From NCBI GenBank assembly GCA_002424495.1, contig DIKH01000151.1, positions 1-8,067 of the forward strand: 8,067 nucleotides of DNA, written 5' to 3'. Positions 6,575-8,067 of the stretch are shown one piece after another. Source of the DNA: Desulfobacteraceae bacterium UBA5623 (lineage in GTDB: Bacteria > Desulfobacterota > DSM-4660 > Desulfatiglandales > Desulfatiglandaceae). Numbering within the stretch: the stretch's first letter is position 1; every line of letters starts with the position of its first letter. Position numbers and translations under genes: made by a program. The notes beneath the pieces were generated by a model. It was not told the DNA's origin. It saw only the letters and a list, made by a program, of their open reading frames with translations, and made no database searches.

Positions 6575-6684
6575 TATGCCTCCAATCGAATAGGCTATTT
6601 TGTGGCTTGTTGCGCCCGTGGCAATGGATAGGCCTACGTTGCCTGAAGAGACGGATTGTCCCAGCGCACCGGTAAATCCGGAGA

Positions 6685-7569
6685 TCAGGTTGCCGACAGA
6701 GCTTGCCAGGATCCCCTGCTGATCGTTTTCATGTCAGGTCTTTTCCATTCAGTGTCGTTGATCTTCTGACAGATGGTGAGGTCGCCCATTGTCTTAAGGG
6801 CTGAGGAGAGCGTGGCAACGAGAAAGGGTATGAGCAGCGCAACATTAAAAGAAAGCCCGTACTCACCGAAGGACGGTGTTTTAAATAAAGGCGTATTTAA
6901 CAATTGCCCGACATGTTTTGCGGTAAGGATGCCCGTCAAAGACGCAGCAGCATATCCTATGGCCATGCCGATAAGAACGGAGTATAACCGCAATTTTCCC
7001 TTGCCCCATACATTAAAGCCCATCATTGCAATGAGGGTGATAAACCCTACCGTCACGGCAACGGGGTCCGCCGTTATGTTTGTCCTGTCAATGCCCTGAA
7101 ACCGAGTGACTGCGATCGGTATGATCTCAATCCCCACCATCATTACTATCGTGCCGGTGACCTCTGCCGGAAAAAGGGCACGCAATCTGGGGACTATCCG
7201 GGAAAACAAGGCTTCGAATGCGCCTCCTATGGCCGTCATGCCGGAGATCAATGACAGCCCCCCGGCCTTTCCGGCCAGCAGGCTGGCGGAAAGAAAGGCG
7301 GGTCCGTTCAGCAGCGGACATAAATAGCCGGACCCTATGTACCTGTTATTGAGACCTTGCAGTATTGTTGCGATCCCGGTTGCGACCATGGCCGTGCTTA
7401 TCAATTTTTGAGCCTGATCGGGTGTCCCGCCTATTGCATCAACCATAACAACCGGGAAAATAAAGGCAATGGAGAGGATGAGGATATGCTGGAATCCAAG
7501 TAGAAGGAGAGAACCAGGCCCGGGGCTTTCATCTACGGCATATATCAGATTTGCCGGTTTTTTTGCCAT
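6685..7569 (-). CDS. NCS2 xanthine/uracil permease family, N-terminal part (TM1 to about TM8)
   Basis: Proteins of this family carry uracil, xanthine or urate across the inner membrane with protons or sodium. Family features seen are the N-terminal SLLLLGFQHILILSIAFIFPVV helix (residues 20-41), QGLNNRYIGSGYLCPLLNGPAFLSAS (71-96, TM3 region), FPAEVTGTIVMMVGIEIIPIA (133-153), and LSSALKTMGDLTICQKI (254-270, TM8). In XanQ-like members the TM8 stretch reads LEAVGDIT with an essential Glu; here the aligned residue is Lys259. Residues 1-286 are authentic and the last eight arise from the frameshift. Substrate cannot be inferred, and the lost Glu raises doubt that it transports at all. Confidence 0.85.
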   Translation of the reverse strand: MAKKPANLIYAVDESPGPGSLLLLGFQHILILSIAFIFPVVMVDAIGGTPDQAQKLISTAMVATGIATILQGLNNRYIGSGYLCPLLNGPAFLSASLLAGKAGGLSLISGMTAIGGAFEALFSRIVPRLRALFPAEVTGTIVMMVGIEIIPIAVTRFQGIDRTNITADPVAVTVGFITLIAMMGFNVWGKGKLRLYSVLIGMAIGYAAASLTGILTAKHVGQLLNTPLFKTPSFGEYGLSFNVALLIPFLVATLSSALKTMGDLTICQKINDTEWKRPDMKTISRGSWQALSAT

Positions 7570-7606
7570 AATATGTTAGTGAAGACAGATGGGTATGTCC
7601 GTAAGG

Positions 7607-7795
7607 TTATAAGTATCTTCCTCCCCGCGGCTGATTAAAAACGCTTTGCCGGATACCCCGACAGGCCGGTGCTGCCCTCAATAATTCAATAACCATCTCC
7701 CAATCAAAAGATTTCTTATCAGATTGGCACGCCCCTTTTTTCAATCTTCCTCCAAAGGTCATAAAAATGCAATTAAATTTTCTGCCGGTGGTCAC
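7607..7795 (-). CDS. Doubtful small ORF overlapping the repeat
   Basis: A 62-codon frame from GTG at 7795 (or ATG at 7762) ends upstream of the permease. Its N-terminal third is repeat sequence, while residues about 27-62 (KSFDWEMVIELLRAAPACRGI and on) look like a plausible amphipathic helix. No Shine-Dalgarno sequence precedes either start. It may be a chance frame or a remnant of a gene whose 5' part is lost. I do not recognise it. Confidence 0.2.
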   Translation of the reverse strand: MTTGRKFNCIFMTFGGRLKKGACQSDKKSFDWEMVIELLRAAPACRGIRQSVFNQPRGGRYL

Positions 7796-7980
7796 ATGTG
7801 AAAGCCGTCAGGCGGAAGGGGGAAGAGAAAATCTGTTCAGCGTTCTATGTTCAACGTTCAACGTTAAGACGAACAAGACGAAACAGACTAAATAGACCGG
7901 ATGAACGTAAGGTGTAAGGGGAAAAGCACAACACCTCACGACTTATGCGGGTACGTCGCTATCAGCCGACAAGGAACAAA
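7743..7980. repeat. Dispersed intergenic repeat, split copy
   Basis: The first half (7743-7786) and second half (7941-7980) match the compact copy at 4384-4465 in the same order and orientation. They are separated by 154 bp (7787-7940) with no counterpart there except three bases. The insert contains tandem heptamers and a GAC-rich run. The copy lies about 170 bp upstream of the permease start, read on the - strand. Confidence 0.75.
7835..7869. repeat. Tandem 7-bp repeat (GTTCAAC type), five units
   Basis: Units are gttcagc, gttctat, gttcaac, gttcaac and gttaaga, starting at 7835, 7842, 7849, 7856 and 7863. Two are identical and the outer ones degenerate. It is followed by an irregular GAC/GAA-rich stretch to about 7900, also repeat-like. 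No gene overlaps it. Confidence 0.65.
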
Positions 7981-8067
7981 AAGGCCACAATGAAACATAA
8001 TTGAAATATTGAACGACGCTCCTTTTATTTCTTTATATCTGGAAAACTTATAATAAAAGCTCTGACC

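Larger units (their letters stand above)
5861..7569 (-). pseudogene. Frameshifted NCS2-type permease gene with a C-terminal extension (whole locus)
   Basis: Two reading frames in the same direction encode successive parts of one protein. The first runs in frame through codon 286 (Gly, at 6714-6712), then continues with eight unrelated residues (SWQALSAT) to a stop at 6685. The second frame reads the expected continuation from 6712 (ILASSVGNLISGFTGALGQ...). Adding one C to the C run at 6713-6716 joins them as SRG-ILASS and gives 569 residues. The usual NCS2 length is about 430-480, the excess being the soluble tail. A sequencing error, a real inactivating deletion and slippage during expression are all possible. 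No Shine-Dalgarno sequence precedes the ATG at 7569; GGAGG lies about 48 nt away. Confidence 0.8.
7570..8067. other. Gene-poor 498-bp end region
   Basis: I see no convincing gene here. It holds the permease leader, the split repeat, the tandem heptamers and an AT-rich tail. A perfect TATAAT at 8049-8054 on the + strand lacks a good -35 and may serve a gene beyond the edge. The final bases (gctctgacc) resemble the start of a TGACC-type repeat like the one in the glycosyltransferase gene, but the window ends there. Confidence 0.5.

Noticed and set aside
7570..7740. Purine-type riboswitch in the permease leader
   Set aside because: The conserved core of purine riboswitches is not present on the - strand, and no terminator or sequestering stem was seen next to the start.
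7835..7905. CRISPR-like array
   Set aside because: The units are 7-10 bp, contiguous and degenerate, with no spacers of regular length and no cas genes.

Overview
The window reads as a chromosomal stretch of a Gram-negative, probably anaerobic bacterium. A family 9 (LPS heptosyltransferase-type) glycosyltransferase and an LD-carboxypeptidase point to a Gram-negative envelope, and an acetyl-CoA hydrolase/4-hydroxybutyrate CoA-transferase family enzyme suits a fermentative or syntrophic metabolism. The mid-GC composition and the short TGACCCC-type and GTTCAAC-type repeats would suit Nitrospirota or Desulfobacterota, but this placement is a guess from style and not a demonstrated assignment. No rRNA, tRNA, CRISPR array or intact insertion sequence is visible.

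Layout. Bases 3-107 hold the last 34 codons of a + strand gene cut by the window edge. It converges on a - strand GT9 glycosyltransferase (123-977, TTG start) that carries an exact 14-bp tandem repeat inside its coding sequence. Divergent from it are a + strand S66 LD-carboxypeptidase (1085-2050) and, 85 bp on, a CoA-transferase (2136-3437, strong ribosome binding site). A hairpin at 3457-3486 separates this pair from two convergent - strand genes: a small single-domain cupin (3493-3810) and, upstream of it, a DUF488 protein (3903-4340). They probably form a two-gene unit. Next comes a + strand AAA ATPase of the DUF4143 type (4553-5707), preceded by a striking 43-bp imperfect palindrome. Convergent to it is a - strand NCS2 (xanthine/uracil permease family) gene, 5861-7569, broken by an apparent one-base deletion in a G run. 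The last 500 bases have no convincing gene but hold repeats.

The most unusual locus is the permease. Repaired by one base, it would be 569 residues: an NCS2 core plus a soluble C-terminal extension of about 120 residues that looks like a degenerate GHKL/HATPase (anti-sigma-factor-like) domain. The usual NCS2 TM8 glutamate appears to be lysine, and the TM10 Gln/Glu appears to be glycine. A sensor or transceptor derived from a permease is a reasonable hypothesis.

A second signal is a dispersed noncoding repeat. One compact copy (4384-4465) lies upstream of the DUF488 gene. A second copy upstream of the permease is split in two (7743-7786 and 7941-7980) by about 154 bp of low-complexity sequence rich in short tandem repeats. 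Apart from likely short operons, the genes do not form one obvious pathway.
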